Below are positions 28,913 to 40,700 of a stretch of 64,000 bases of DNA, in pieces. How positions within the stretch are numbered: position 1 is the stretch's first letter; each line of letters opens with the position of its first letter. This stretch comes from Stentor coeruleus (lineage: Eukaryota; Ciliophora; Heterotrichea; Heterotrichida; Stentoridae). The translations under genes were made by a program, and so were the position numbers. Location: assembly GCA_001970955.1 (NCBI GenBank), contig MPUH01000015.1:62001-126000 (forward strand), read 5' to 3'. The notes under the pieces are model-generated. The model made no database searches. It had not been told where the DNA came from and saw only the letters and a program-made list of their open reading frames with translations.

Positions 28913-29326
28913 GCTTGCTAATAAGAATTAAGTATAATCAATAAATCCCTATAATCAGAATCACATCTTTTTATAATTTCACTAATCCCATTAAGTCTTA
29001 AAGATAATACTGAAGTTAAAACTTGTGTTATTCATCAATACTAAATTTAACATCTCAATTTGAGTCAAGGGTAATAAAAATATCCTTTAAAATGTTTATT
29101 CCCACATTTGTAACTAAATAAGATACCATTCTAGTGTTGCTTATTAGATTTTAGTCTAGCATCAAAAAATTTGAAGTATTAAATTGATTTTCTTTCCATG
29201 ACCTTTCAAAAAATATTTAAACCAGAGATCAGCAAGACCATCTCCTCCACTCAATCGACTTTCTGAATTTATTCAAAAAAAATATCACCAACATCAAATG
29301 TAAATTCTTAATAAAATCATAAAAAC
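28913..29326. other. Divergent promoter region, 414 bases
   Basis: Spacer between an unknown minus-strand gene and the kinesin. It holds the 16-base motif at 29216-29231 that is shared with another gene's upstream region. Confidence 0.6.
29216..29231 (+). promoter_or_regulatory. Shared upstream motif TTTAAACCAGAGATCA
   Basis: It lies about 95 bases before the kinesin ATG. A copy with one mismatch (TTTAAACCACAGATCA) lies at 43756-43771 before a coiled-coil gene. Both follow a short A-run. A regulatory role is inferred from sharing and position only. Confidence 0.35.
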
Positions 29327-31474
29327 ATGCTAGTAGCAATAAGAATCCGTCCTCTAAACTCCAAAGAAGTTTCCAACAATGATCGTGATATAACAAGAGT
29401 CGAAGACACCCTCCTTATCATCCTTGACATGAATGATTTCGAAGACAAAAAAAACCTCCTTCACAGATCTCGAGAACAAAGGTATGTATTCGATAAAATT
29501 TTCAAAGAAGCAACAAACGAAGAAGTTTTTTCTAAAACCGTAATAGATCTAATACATCCAGCATTACGTGGTATAAACGCATGTGCATTCGCTTATGGTC
29601 CAACGGGTTCTGGGAAAACATATACAATGTTAGGTTCACAAGATGATCCAGGTATAGCAATTTTGACAATAACAGAAATGTTTAATCAAATTCAAATGGA
29701 TTTAGATAAGCTTTATGATATAAAAATTTCATATGTGGAAATATATAATGAAGCGATTCGTGATTTATTAAACCCTTCAAATAATTATTTAGACCTTAGA
29801 GATGATCCACTTAGAGGTGTTGTTATTGCTGGGGTGACTGAATTTTCAGCTGAAAGTACTGAGCAGGTAATGAATTTGTTAACTACAGGGAATAAAAGAA
29901 GAACTACTGAAGCGACAAATGCAAATCAAACATCTTCAAGATCTCATGCAATATTTCAAGTAACTTTATCTCAACGTGATAGAATCCAAGCTACTGAAGT
30001 TGATATTTATCAGGCAAAACTTAGTCTTATAGACCTTGCTGGATCAGAAAGAGGGACTGTAACAGAAAATAGAGGTATTAGGTTGTTGGAAGGTGCGAAA
30101 ATCAATAGGTCGTTATTAGCTTTAGCAAATTGTATCAATGCTTTAGGAGATAAATCGAAAAAAGGCTTTTTTGTCCCTTATCGTGATTCAAAACTAACTC
30201 GTATGCTTAAAGATTCATTAGGTGGTAATTGTAGAACTGTTATGATATCTAATATTTCCCCTGCAGCTTCACAATTTGAAGAAAGTGTCAATACTCTTAA
30301 ATATGCTAGTAGGGCTAAAAATATCAAGTATAAAGTTTCAGCAAATAAAAAACTTGTCGCATTTCATATTGCGGAATATAAGAATATTATATCAGATCTT
30401 AGGAATGAAATTGAGTCACTTAAGGTCCAACTTGGAAAAGGTATAACATATCCTTCAGAAAACGAATGTAAATGTAGTTGTGGAAGATTACAAGATGATT
30501 ATGAAATGAAAAAAATTCAAGCTGACATTTTTGAGAATTTCCAAGAAAGGATACAATTACGAAGAGCATTACTTGAATTAGAAGAACAAAATGCTTTGAA
30601 TGCATTAGAGATTAAAAGAAGACAAGCTGAGGTTGTTATATGGAAAAGAGAAGAGGAAAATAAAGAATTGCCAAAGTATGAAGAAGGAAGACCTTTAAGT
30701 GCAGTTCCTTCACATATAAGAAAAGAATTTAAGGATATACAATTATTAAGAGCGAGTACTGATAAGAATAGTCAAAGAAAAAAAATGATGCTTGTGCAAT
30801 TACAAGAAAATATGGCTAGAGGAAAAGCTATAAGAGGTTCGATTGAATCTAAGATTAAGTTCCAGGAAAAAAGGAATTTTTTAGAACTTTTAATTAAAAC
30901 TCATATTTTGGAACAGACAAATGTAGAACTTGAACTTCAATTATTGATACAAGAAAAAACTATTATGGATCTTCAAAGTTTGATTATGGCACAAAAAAGA
31001 ATGCTTGAAGAAAATGGGTTTGATGATGGGTCATTATTATGGGCAGAGGTTGAAGAACTTATTCCACCTATGGAAAAGGAAGATTTAGAAGAAGTTACTG
31101 AAGAAGAATTACAAATGAAAGGATATGATATTAATGAACCTATAGATGAAGATGAAGAAATTGCTTTTGATAAAGATGATGAAGATTTTGAAACAAGTGA
31201 AATTTTATTGGCGACTAGTAAAGTTGGTGCTGATATTGATGGGAATGAAGATAGGGGGTTTATGTTAAAAGGAAAAAGTTTGATAAAAAAACAAGAAACT
31301 GAAATTAAAGTGAAAAACGATCCGATTCCTGTTAAATTCGAACCAGCGCCTATAGGGATGGGTTTGATGATTAATGGGAAGATTATTGAAGATGGACTAA
31401 ACACTAAAACTATACAACAAGTAAAACCTTCAAAACATACTAAAAAAATAAACAATCCAAGGAAGAAAAAGTAA
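29327..31474 (+). CDS. Kinesin-8 family motor
   Basis: 715 residues with an N-terminal motor domain (about 1-335). The P-loop GPTGSGKT is at 91-98, switch I NANQTSSRSH at 198-207 and switch II DLAGSER at 236-242. The stretch ENRGIRLLEGAKINRSLLAL (247-266) and NCINAL match kinesin-8 (KIF18/KIF19, Kip3). The motor starts almost at Met1, which is short at the N-terminus but complete from the first beta strand. A neck and coiled coil follow (about 345-560), then a very acidic segment (about 570-635) and a lysine-rich end. Kinesin-8 motors walk to and shorten microtubule plus ends; KIF19 controls cilium length, a likely but unproven role here. Confidence 0.93.
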   Translation: MLVAIRIRPLNSKEVSNNDRDITRVEDTLLIILDMNDFEDKKNLLHRSREQRYVFDKIFKEATNEEVFSKTVIDLIHPALRGINACAFAYGPTGSGKTYTMLGSQDDPGIAILTITEMFNQIQMDLDKLYDIKISYVEIYNEAIRDLLNPSNNYLDLRDDPLRGVVIAGVTEFSAESTEQVMNLLTTGNKRRTTEATNANQTSSRSHAIFQVTLSQRDRIQATEVDIYQAKLSLIDLAGSERGTVTENRGIRLLEGAKINRSLLALANCINALGDKSKKGFFVPYRDSKLTRMLKDSLGGNCRTVMISNISPAASQFEESVNTLKYASRAKNIKYKVSANKKLVAFHIAEYKNIISDLRNEIESLKVQLGKGITYPSENECKCSCGRLQDDYEMKKIQADIFENFQERIQLRRALLELEEQNALNALEIKRRQAEVVIWKREEENKELPKYEEGRPLSAVPSHIRKEFKDIQLLRASTDKNSQRKKMMLVQLQENMARGKAIRGSIESKIKFQEKRNFLELLIKTHILEQTNVELELQLLIQEKTIMDLQSLIMAQKRMLEENGFDDGSLLWAEVEELIPPMEKEDLEEVTEEELQMKGYDINEPIDEDEEIAFDKDDEDFETSEILLATSKVGADIDGNEDRGFMLKGKSLIKKQETEIKVKNDPIPVKFEPAPIGMGLMINGKIIEDGLNTKTIQQVKPSKHTKKINNPRKKK

Positions 31475-31577
31475 AATTAGATAATTGGTTTATAATATTC
31501 TCAATCATAATAATGTTATTATAAAGATCATATAAAAGTTTTGTTTGATTATTTAGTTTTTTTATATGATTTTTAGG

Positions 31578-32029
31578 TTATTTTATAGCTTTATCTTGTG
31601 ATATATAGAAAGTCCAAAAAACTTCATCAGGGATTGAGATTTTGCATATGACGTTTAGAGCGCGTCCTAGATGGACAGCAAGAAGATGCTTGCACTATAT
31701 ATAAATGACCAAATAGCAATCGTTTTTTTGTAGGTGATGAGTAAAAGATATACATGGACAGTAAAGACCAGGGTATAATATGTTGTAAACTCGCGCTTGA
31801 TTGCCTTGGACTTTGAAAAAACTTCTTCGTGTGTTAACACAAGATACTTCAACTATTAGATTTTCATCTAGGATTTCTAAAGCTTTTAAAATATGAGCTT
31901 CATGAAATAAGATCTTTAGCCTTATATAAATTACTTCAAAAAACAATCTTCATCCACTAGCTAGTTATTACAACACTTTTTCTCAGCTATAGATTTGATT
32001 GTAAGATCGAAAAGATGCTTAGCTTCCAT
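31578..32029 (-). CDS. ZSWIM7: ZSWIM7/SWS1-like SWIM zinc-finger protein, four exons
   Basis: Spliced by eye: exons 32029-31972, 31956-31935, 31920-31710 and 31694-31578, giving 135 residues and ending TAA. The protein starts MEAKHLFDLTIKSIAEK and carries LKILFHEAHILKALEILDE. Its SWIM finger is made of CPC, a spacer, then CKHLLAVHLG, with the second half lying across the last intron. Layout, spacing and length (human protein about 140) match ZSWIM7/SWS1. SWS1 works with Rad51 paralogues (in animals SWSAP1, in yeast the Shu complex) to load Rad51 in recombination repair and meiosis. No single continuous frame covers the gene, so a scan for long ORFs would miss it. Intron 2 would be 14 bases, see findings. 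Confidence 0.85.
31695..31709 (-). other. 15-base intron (ZSWIM7 intron 3)
   Basis: Minus strand GTCATTTATATATAG. Removing it brings the CPC half and the CKH half of the SWIM finger into one frame. Confidence 0.92.
31921..31934 (-). other. Apparent 14-base intron (ZSWIM7 intron 2)
   Basis: Minus strand GTAATTTATATAAG. Excision joins DEDCFLK to LKILF, which aligns well with the family. Fourteen bases is one shorter than the other introns here, so a one-base sequence error in the neighbouring run of six T is the alternative. Confidence 0.55.
31957..31971 (-). other. 15-base intron (ZSWIM7 intron 1)
   Basis: Minus strand GTAATAACTAGCTAG. Removing it bypasses in-frame stops and joins the first exon to LDEDCFLK. 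Confidence 0.75.
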
Positions 32030-32195
32030 ACTTTAATAATATGATGATTTGATAGATTCTTTTTAAGTAAAATTTATGATATTTTATATAGTATTATCTT
32101 TTCTTTTATATAAATAAACATCCTCTATATTCCATTATCATAAAATTCTCCTCATAAAATCCAAGACAAATTAAAAGCTAAGATTTCTAAATCTA

Positions 32196-33203
32196 TTAAA
32201 TGCGGATATAGCCAACAGTGCTAGGCATAGGGTCAACAGTCACAAGCTTATTATTCTCAACAACTTTTTTATAAGCAACAAACGCAATAACAGCAATAGC
32301 TAAAATAGTAAGTATCCATCCAAGCAAGCCAACCACTCCAAAGTTATCTCCAAATATTGCTTGAGAATTAACCCACCAATTGAACTCTTCTTCTGAATAT
32401 GTTGTTCCTGTAGCTGAATTACTATAAGTTTCTGTTGTATCATTAAACCCATAACCATTAACAGTTCCATCAGTATAAATCACAGTTGTTGATTCAGTTC
32501 CATTAGTCTCAGTAGCAGATGTACTTTCAACATAATCATAATTATTAACTTTTGTAGTTCCATCACTTTTCACTTTACCTTCTTCATATTCAGCATACTC
32601 ATAAGTTACTTCAGTCCCATTAACATTTTCATAACCTGCCCCAGTACTTGCAGTAACATAATTATTTCCTTGTGTGGCTTCAACATTAGCTTCAGCTGTA
32701 CTACCATCACTATAAACATCTCCTTCAACAACGACTTCTTTTTTTGATGAACCATAATAAGTTTCTTCATTGATTTTTGCTGTTGCTGTTGAGTTTGTTG
32801 TGTATCCACTTGAATAATCATCATAATCAACTGAGATTCTATAATCACTATCTTCTGTATCAACAAAAATTTCGGTATCAGCAGTCCCATCTGGGTAGTA
32901 AATTTCTATTGTTGTATCAGCTTTCATTGAAATTTTACTGAGCTTTGGGTTTTCTGATGTAAGTAAGGAGTCACAGCCACAGTGTTTTGTGCATTGTACG
33001 GCAGCAGAACCTGTTGAGAAAGACAGACAAGATGAAGCACATTTGGTACTACAGCCTAAAGTTGATTCGATATAGGTGAGTTCACTGCTGTCGATTGATT
33101 TTACGTAAAGAACTTTCCCGTTTTCTAGTGTAATTTCTTTACTTTCAAGAATTGTTGTAGCTAAGGTGAAGCCAAGTAATCCTAGGAGGACTAATTTCAT
33201 CAT
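32196..33203 (-). CDS. Type I membrane glycoprotein-like protein, unknown
   Basis: 335 residues. A signal peptide spans about 1-16 (MMKLVLLGLLGFTLATT). A Cys-rich part follows (about 50-80, CSTKCASSCLSF and CTKHCGCD). Then comes a long extracellular stretch rich in Ser, Thr, Tyr, Asp, Glu and Asn, with weak repeats around YxDGT and several N-x-S/T sites. One membrane span lies at about 285-308 (VVGLLGWILTILAIAVIAFV), and the cytosolic tail is about 25 residues. This is typical of a protist surface protein. No family is recognised; a role in contact, adhesion or sensing is speculation. Its stop lies 166 bases right of the ZSWIM7 start. Confidence 0.8.
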   Translation of the reverse strand: MMKLVLLGLLGFTLATTILESKEITLENGKVLYVKSIDSSELTYIESTLGCSTKCASSCLSFSTGSAAVQCTKHCGCDSLLTSENPKLSKISMKADTTIEIYYPDGTADTEIFVDTEDSDYRISVDYDDYSSGYTTNSTATAKINEETYYGSSKKEVVVEGDVYSDGSTAEANVEATQGNNYVTASTGAGYENVNGTEVTYEYAEYEEGKVKSDGTTKVNNYDYVESTSATETNGTESTTVIYTDGTVNGYGFNDTTETYSNSATGTTYSEEEFNWWVNSQAIFGDNFGVVGLLGWILTILAIAVIAFVAYKKVVENNKLVTVDPMPSTVGYIRI

Positions 33204-33703
33204 TTATATACCATTAAATAACTTATGGAAATAGGGTTGATGAGGATAGAGATTGACATAAGTATTTTATTATAAGATATTTGTATTGGTAGATAAGGAT
33301 TTTTTTGGATGTTGAAATTTTATAATGAGATAGATGTAAAATATTATAAGAATTATGGGTTATTATTAGAGGATTATTGTATTTCATGATTAGAATGCAT
33401 TTTATGTAAGGTATAGATTTGGTATGTATAGTTTGGGTTGGATTGGGGTATTAATAGTTTTTGTTAAGGGATATTGTAGTATTGTATAGGTAAGAAATAT
33501 TTGGAATTAGTGTTGAGGATAGGATATTTAAAATTAGATTTGCAGATTTTTTAGAAAAGTTATAAAGCTAATTTTTTAAAGCGGAAATTACATTTTTATA
33601 GATATTTATATTCAAATTTACATTTTAACCTTAGCAACGATTTAGATAAAAAAGCTTAAAAGATTGAATAATACTTAAATTAATTATTTTGGACTTTTAT
33701 AGT
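33204..33703. other. Intergenic region between two minus-strand genes, 500 bases
   Basis: AT-rich; G/T-rich on the plus strand next to the surface-protein start, as in other 5' flanks of minus genes. No gene or repeat seen. Confidence 0.6.
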
Positions 33704-34576
33704 CTATCGTTTTGCTAATTCTGTTGGAATCAAATTTTCCTTTATTATAACTCTTTGATAGTCATCGGAGTTAATTTGATAAGTATTATCAAAATATGAA
33801 GCATTATGAGCATATTGATTATTTTGGTTTAATAACTTCTTAACTTTTAAAGTAAGGCAATCAAAACTTTTTACTTTAAAATTTTTTAATAGCATTCTAG
33901 CATCTTCAAATAAACTTATCAAATTACTAAGTGTCATCTTTTCATTATCATTTAACCCATAATTTAAAGATACAAGCCAATATTCTGTTGAATTCATAAT
34001 CAAAACAGCTAAAATTTGAGTTTCTTGTTGGATATCTATATTAAGAGAAGTTAAAGCCTTTAAGAGTTCAATCATTTCTTTTATATCTTCTATCGATAAT
34101 GCATTTCTTATATTTTTCAAACCTAATCCTACAATTTGTTTGAATTTATTTTCTATTTCGCTCATAACAATCTGCATACAAAAATTGTAATTTTTCTCTG
34201 AGATTATGAAACTTACACAAAAGTAAAGGTCTTTAACTGTAGATGAATTTTGTATTTTAAGTAAAATGTTTTCCATAAACTCTTTTAAGAACTCCTCTAA
34301 AAAATCGCCTATATATAAACAAATTGTATCAAAAAGAAATCTCAAAGTCTCAGGATCAGGGATATTTGCCTGGTTAGTCATATATGACTTCATGAAAATA
34401 GCATAGAAATATAATCTTTCATAGTCATTTAATTCAGCAAAGTTGGCTGCTTTATAATCTGAAAATTGTATTAAGGGATTGATAATAAAATATTTTATAG
34501 TATGATTTTGTGAATTTTGAATATAAGGCTGCATAGTTTTCAAAAACTTTCCAAGAGAATCCTCTGTAGTCGACAT
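33704..34576 (-). CDS. All-helical protein, unknown
   Basis: 290 residues, mostly amphipathic helices with regular hydrophobic spacing and no membrane span or signal peptide. It starts MSTTEDSLGKFLKTMQPYIQ. Residues 20-230 look like a helical-repeat or bundle fold (for example DFLEEFLKEFMENILLKIQN and IEDIKEMIELLKALTSLNID). No family is recognised. Its stop is 127 bases left of the VPS13 stop side... both genes are on the minus strand, with VPS13 located to the right, so VPS13 is upstream of it in the direction of transcription. Confidence 0.7.
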   Translation of the reverse strand: MSTTEDSLGKFLKTMQPYIQNSQNHTIKYFIINPLIQFSDYKAANFAELNDYERLYFYAIFMKSYMTNQANIPDPETLRFLFDTICLYIGDFLEEFLKEFMENILLKIQNSSTVKDLYFCVSFIISEKNYNFCMQIVMSEIENKFKQIVGLGLKNIRNALSIEDIKEMIELLKALTSLNIDIQQETQILAVLIMNSTEYWLVSLNYGLNDNEKMTLSNLISLFEDARMLLKNFKVKSFDCLTLKVKKLLNQNNQYAHNASYFDNTYQINSDDYQRVIIKENLIPTELAKR

Positions 34577-34726
34577 TTATAGAACATATTTTAGAGTTAT
34601 TAAGATTATTTTCACAAAAACTTTCTATTTATCTATCCACATCAAAGGTAATCAGCGTAAATGTATAAAGAAAATCAACCTCTATCACAAAATTAAATTT
34701 CCTTGTCTTAAATATTAAATCCTAGG

Positions 34727-37700
34727 CTATTTTTCCTTCAAAACTTTAGGATCTCGTACCCTAAGCAACTCTGGTTTTTCCTCCAAAACCGCATTAGAAA
34801 CATTATTTGTTACTCCAGAAGATATTTTCAACCCGGCACTCAATGGAGCAGTCACAGCACCCATAAGCCCAGTCCCAATACCTTTAAAAAACCCACTTCC
34901 CCCTTCATTTTTGATCCCAGCAACTGGTTTTGAAAAAATCCCACTAACCCCTTTACCAATATCTTTAATCCCCCCAGTAATACTTCCAACAATATTCTCC
35001 TCATTTGAAACTTTATTTTCCTCTCCTTTAGCTTTACTAACAACATTATACAAACCTCCTGTTATTGAACTAACACTTTGTAAACCTCCACCAACAATAT
35101 TACTAACCAAAGAATGTGCTCCTTTTTGAATCCCATCTTTAAACTCTTTAGGTCCTTTAAGAGCACCTTTAGCTGGTTCAGAAATAAATTCAAAAACTCC
35201 AGTTCCAAGTTTATTCATAAGTCGTATAGGGTTTCCAAGCATATCTGAAGATCCAAGAAGTTTATAAACTTGTTTAATTCCTTGTTGAGTATAATTTTGA
35301 ATAAGGGTTTTAATAAGTTTTGTTAAAGTTTGAAAACTGTCTGTAATGAGGATTTGAGTAAAAACTAAATCAGAATTTGTGATATTGACAAATGATGAAA
35401 CAAGACCAACTGCAGCTGATTTTGCACCAAATGCTTGTCTTGGGTCAAGTTGGAATTCGAATTTTTTAGGTGGGACTTTAAAAGATACTATGATTTTTAA
35501 TGGGTATAATCTAAGGTAATTCATGTATATTTTCATTGAAGATATCAGATTAGATTTTGTTTGAGTTAAACTTGGATTTAATATTGGGAATGATTCGATT
35601 ATAGTTTTATTGGGTATTGGGATGTATTCGGTTTGATCTGTGAATTCTTCTTTGATTTTACTAAGGAAGTCTATGATTTTGTAGATGAGTTCTTGGTTTA
35701 GTTGGACTTGGAGCTCTTGGAAATTAACTTCTGCCCATGGGAAACGGGTAAAGCTTTCGGTTGATAGTTTTGTTAGTTTTGATTGGAAAAATGGAGTGTC
35801 TTCATCATCTTTACCTAAGAGGATTACTGCGTATTGAGTATCTTCTTTGTCCATGTTATCCAATTGGATTTTTGATATTTTTATATCAGATTTTAACTTT
35901 TTATGCCCGTTGCCTTCAAATGATTTTATGTGAAGGAGGATGTTGGAAATAGAGAAAAAAAGAAGCTCTTTAGGGTCTCTGGTAAAAAGAGATATACCAA
36001 TACCTGAAAGGGTTAGTTTTATTTGGCTTGAGCTTTCCCATTGATTTTTTTCTTGTATGTTGTTAATCTTCCCTAGTTCTAGCCTTCTAGTAACCCCGAT
36101 AATCCTAACTTCAGCGGAAATTTCATAAATGCGTTTCTTTTTTCTTTTAACCTTCAATAATGAATATGTAACCTCTTGATTATCTTTTTTTATAGTAACT
36201 GAAGTAGAATCAGCCCAAGGAATTTCTTTCCCAGGGTTTAAAACATAAGTATATTTTTCTCTACAAAGTGTCAAAGGAAATTCAGTATTATTAACAATAG
36301 CAAATTCAGAATGTGAAGGATCTTTAAAAATAATACTAATAATAGATTGATCTTCAGAAGATATTGATACCTGAATAAAAGTCCTATAATCATTATCCCC
36401 ATTAGGTAAAAACCATTTTTCTTCCTCAGTACTTTTATCTTTTCCTTTATTTTTCTTCCTTTTACCCTTTATATTTCCTACTCTTTCTTCTTCTAATGAC
36501 TCTAAAGCAACTTGAAACTCAGTAATTTCTTCTATATCAAAACTATTTGACCACAAATTCCCATTTGTAGAAACCTGAACATTTTTCGAAGCTCCTGAGT
36601 TCTCAAGTTGATACACAACATTTTCCCCTTCTATTTTTGTTATAATTTTCCCAGGTTTCCCATCAAAAACTTGTCTTATATATAAATCTTTTATAGTTTT
36701 ATTTGCTAATAAATATCTTGGAGATACAATAATCAATTTAGTTTTTACTAATGGTATTGGACTGCTTAATATCCTAACACCTAATAATATTTCTTGTACA
36801 GGTAAAGCTTTATTACTTTCTAAAGATATACACCCAGAAACACCAACTGTTTTTACATTAATATCCTTACTAAATCCAGTGTATTTATTCTCAATAACAC
36901 CTCGGAATTTTATTTTATCTTTTCTAGCTCTAACAAAACACATTGATGACCCTTTGACTTGGAGATTTTTTTTAAGTTCAAGATTTAAATTTGTTTTATT
37001 AATTACAATGTATCTTGAGTATACATGAAAAAGTTTACAATTGATACTTTTTGTTACTGGGGTTAAATGGGGGAGTTTAGAAAATAAGTCATAATCAAGA
37101 GTTTCTAAGATGATTTTATTATAATTACTTGGCAATAAAATTTTAGAAATTGATGTTGTTAAATCAACCCAAGATGTTTGTATTAGGGTTTCTAAATTCA
37201 AAGACATTTGAATTTTCCCTAAAGCTTTTGGGTTCACAGGAAGTTCTTTAATTTCTCCAGGGAGGATTGTTATGTTTATAGAATTCATAGGCTGATGGGA
37301 TATAATTAATGGACAAGGTAGAAGGTTTTGTATATAAAAACTTGGCACAAAAACGTATATCAAATGTTTAAACCCATTTTCATCTAACATATGAAGTTGT
37401 TCTATATAATAATTTTCACCAGATATACTGATTGTATTAGAAATAACAACTGGTCCTGAATCTGTGAGGATTTGAACTTCTTCATCATAAAAACTTAAGG
37501 GCATGCTGATTTTTTGTGATGGGCGAATTTTAAGTTTATTTTTCCCAGATGATAAATGAAAAGATTTATTTGTCAGATTTAAAAACTCAGTCTCAGTTGT
37601 CAAAATTAACGTAACTTCTTCAGTATGTTCTTGTAATCTTAAATAACAGTTTATTGTATTTTTTTTAGTTTTTATAATAAACTCATTTGTGAAACCTGTA

Positions 37701-40700
37701 ACTTCCACTTTTACCCGGTCATTTTTTGACCTTTTAAGTATGAAATATGATGTAAAATTTTTATCGTTATCAGCCAAGTTGCTTATAATAAAACTATCCC
37801 CATTTTTTACATCAAAAATACCTTCATAAGGGTCGATAATAGAAACTTCTTCACCAAGTTGGTTTATAATTTTAGCACAGTCTTCATCTCTCTCATCTTT
37901 GATTTCATTAGCCCAAAACTCAGGATCAAGTTTGAATTTCTTGATTAGTCTTCCAAGTGTTCCAAGCATATTTTCACTGATATTCACATTTAAAAACTTA
38001 TCTGAGTTTAATGAAAAATCATATAAAATTTCTTGACCTTTTTTTATAAACTCAGCTTCGAAGGTCCATTTTTCTATAAGTGCTTCTGTAATATGTTGAA
38101 GATCTTTTATTGAATAACATTGAGCATATAATTTACTATAAATTTTTGCTGATATTTCGTTTCCATTAAGGTTTAGAGAAAGATTTAGTTTGTTTATACA
38201 AGCAAAAACAAGGGAAACTGGTTTAATATGAGTGTCATCTGTGAATTTTAAAGATAAGGATGATGAGGTTAATGAGAGGTTTAAAAGGGTTGATGGGGGT
38301 TTTTTGTCGGTTTTTGGAGGTGGTGAAGAAATGTTTAAGGATTTCCAGGTTTGGCCAAGTTTTTTAAAGAAGTCTAGGTCGCGAAAACCTATATCAAAAG
38401 CGATTTCCCCTAGGGTTAGGGTTATTGATGAGGATAAGATCGTGTTTTTTAAGGTTTTTTTGTATTTCAAATCGAATTTTGTAGGCATAAGGAGGTTTTC
38501 AGTTTTTTGGTGGGTGCCTTTGACTGTGTTGTCGGTAAAAAGCCCGATAATCGACTCGATTTTTTTAAATTTCACTGCTGCTGAGTCGTTGTAGGTAAGA
38601 TAAACATTGTTTTCTACGATTTTTTTACTAGAAAACCTCACAGATATCGACACATTAAACATCGCCACACGTTTACCAAGTTTTTTAGCATCAAGTGGTA
38701 AGAGGATTGTAATATTAGAAAGCTGAGCTTTAAGTTTTATCGACCCAGACGATATTTTAGGACTAATTTCCTCATGTTTTTTCTTCCTTTTTTTATCTAA
38801 AGCTTTAACTATTAAATCACTTCCCCCAGTTACAACTTTAACAAAATTTAAAACTTGTCCACAGAACTCAGCAGGTACTGTTATCCTCAAATCATTAAGA
38901 AAAACTTCTATTGAAACTGTCCCATCATATAAAATATTACCAGAAAACTGTTTAAGTTCATCATTATTCTCAGTAAATTCTAAATCTTTAGTTTGGAATA
39001 TTGGGTTGCATATTATTTTATTGATTTTTATACGTTTTCTATTATCTCTAAGCTCAATAAACCCAATATGGAAATCGATATCTACATTTTTAGTCTCTTT
39101 TATTAATATGCCAATCCCTATATCAATAATTTCTGTAGTAGCTAAACTGATTGAATTGTATATAATAGTAATGTCGATTTTTTCGATTTTAAATGCAAAT
39201 TTCATCATAAGCCCGATTTTTATATCTTTTTTCACTTTTAATAACTCTGGGTCTATAGGCTGAGGTTTTGAAAAATCAGATAATTCATTAAGAATAGATT
39301 TTTTTAAGTTTAATAGAAACATAATAGTTATATCTTCTAAGATAATTGAGATATAATGGAAAACAATTTCAACCATTAATGCTGGAACTTCAAGGTTTTG
39401 TGTTAATGAATTATATAGAATAATGTCTATTGTTATAGGTTTTAATAAACAGTTAGGTACTTCTGATTCTGTTTTTATGTTTAATGCGTAAATTTCAAAG
39501 TTTTGTAGAATAAAAGTGTATTTATCATATAAATTATCATATATTTTCTCGGGCGAACTTGTTAAAATAATACTTCCAAAGTCAACAACAAGAAGACCTG
39601 TTTGAGTATTTTCAGGATCATGAGGTATAATTATTTTTGGTGCTTTTAAATGTATGTTAAGTTTTAAACTAGTTTTGATACCATTTTTCATAACTTGTGA
39701 TAAATATTTTTCTCCTTGGGCGATGTATTTTTTAGTTTTTGCATTAGCATTATGAGTGTATTGGGAATAATTAATTGTATTCGCTGTAGCTTCTTTAATA
39801 GCATTAACTGTTTTAAGAATAGTCCGTAATTTGACAATTATCTCAAGGTCCCCTGAAGATAAACTTATTGATAAACCTCCTTTGTTTGTAAGTTCAAACT
39901 TGTACCCTGATGATTTTATTATATAAGGAAAAACAGTTGAATCTTGCAAGTCCAATAGTTCAGAACCTGATATTCCAGCTTTACATACATAAAACGAAGG
40001 GGCAATTTTTATTTCGCACTTAGGCCTTTTAACCCTATAAGCCATAAACTCAGTTTTCTCTTGTACAATCATAAGCGAAAGTTCTTTAATATAGAACTTA
40101 AAAACAAACCTAATAAAATCAGAAGGGAACTCTAAAGAAGTTTCAACATCTGATACTAAATTTTCAAACTCTTTCGTCAGATTTTCTCTTTCTTCATTGA
40201 TTTTTTTAATTTGTTTTTGAAGTTTCTCGATCTGTGCTTTTTTTTCTTTATCATTAGTATTATCTTTACGAGAAAAAATCCCTAAAAACTTAGAAGACGA
40301 CTTTGAAGTAGTCTTAAGTTCTTCCTGAACTGCAGCTTCTTGTTTTTCTAATTCCAACTCTTTATCAGCGATTTTTCTTTGTTGTATAATCTCATCCCAA
40401 ATTTTGTTTTTTTCAATCCCTTCAAGAATACTAAAAACTTTTTCCTGTTTTTTCTTATTTTTCACAAGACATTTGCTTTCCAAATAAGCTTTTTTATAAT
40501 TTTCAGCCTCATCTTCAGTAAAACTTTCTTCTTTTATATTCCCAACAATCCCTTTCTGGAATTTTGTAAACAAACTAAAAAACTTCCCAGTTTTCGATAA
40601 ATAAGCAACTTGCACTGTATCAATTTTAAGTGAAAACTTACTAGTCTCAACCTCAAGTTGTATTTGTGGTATAGAAAAATCATTAACTTTTTTATTCACA

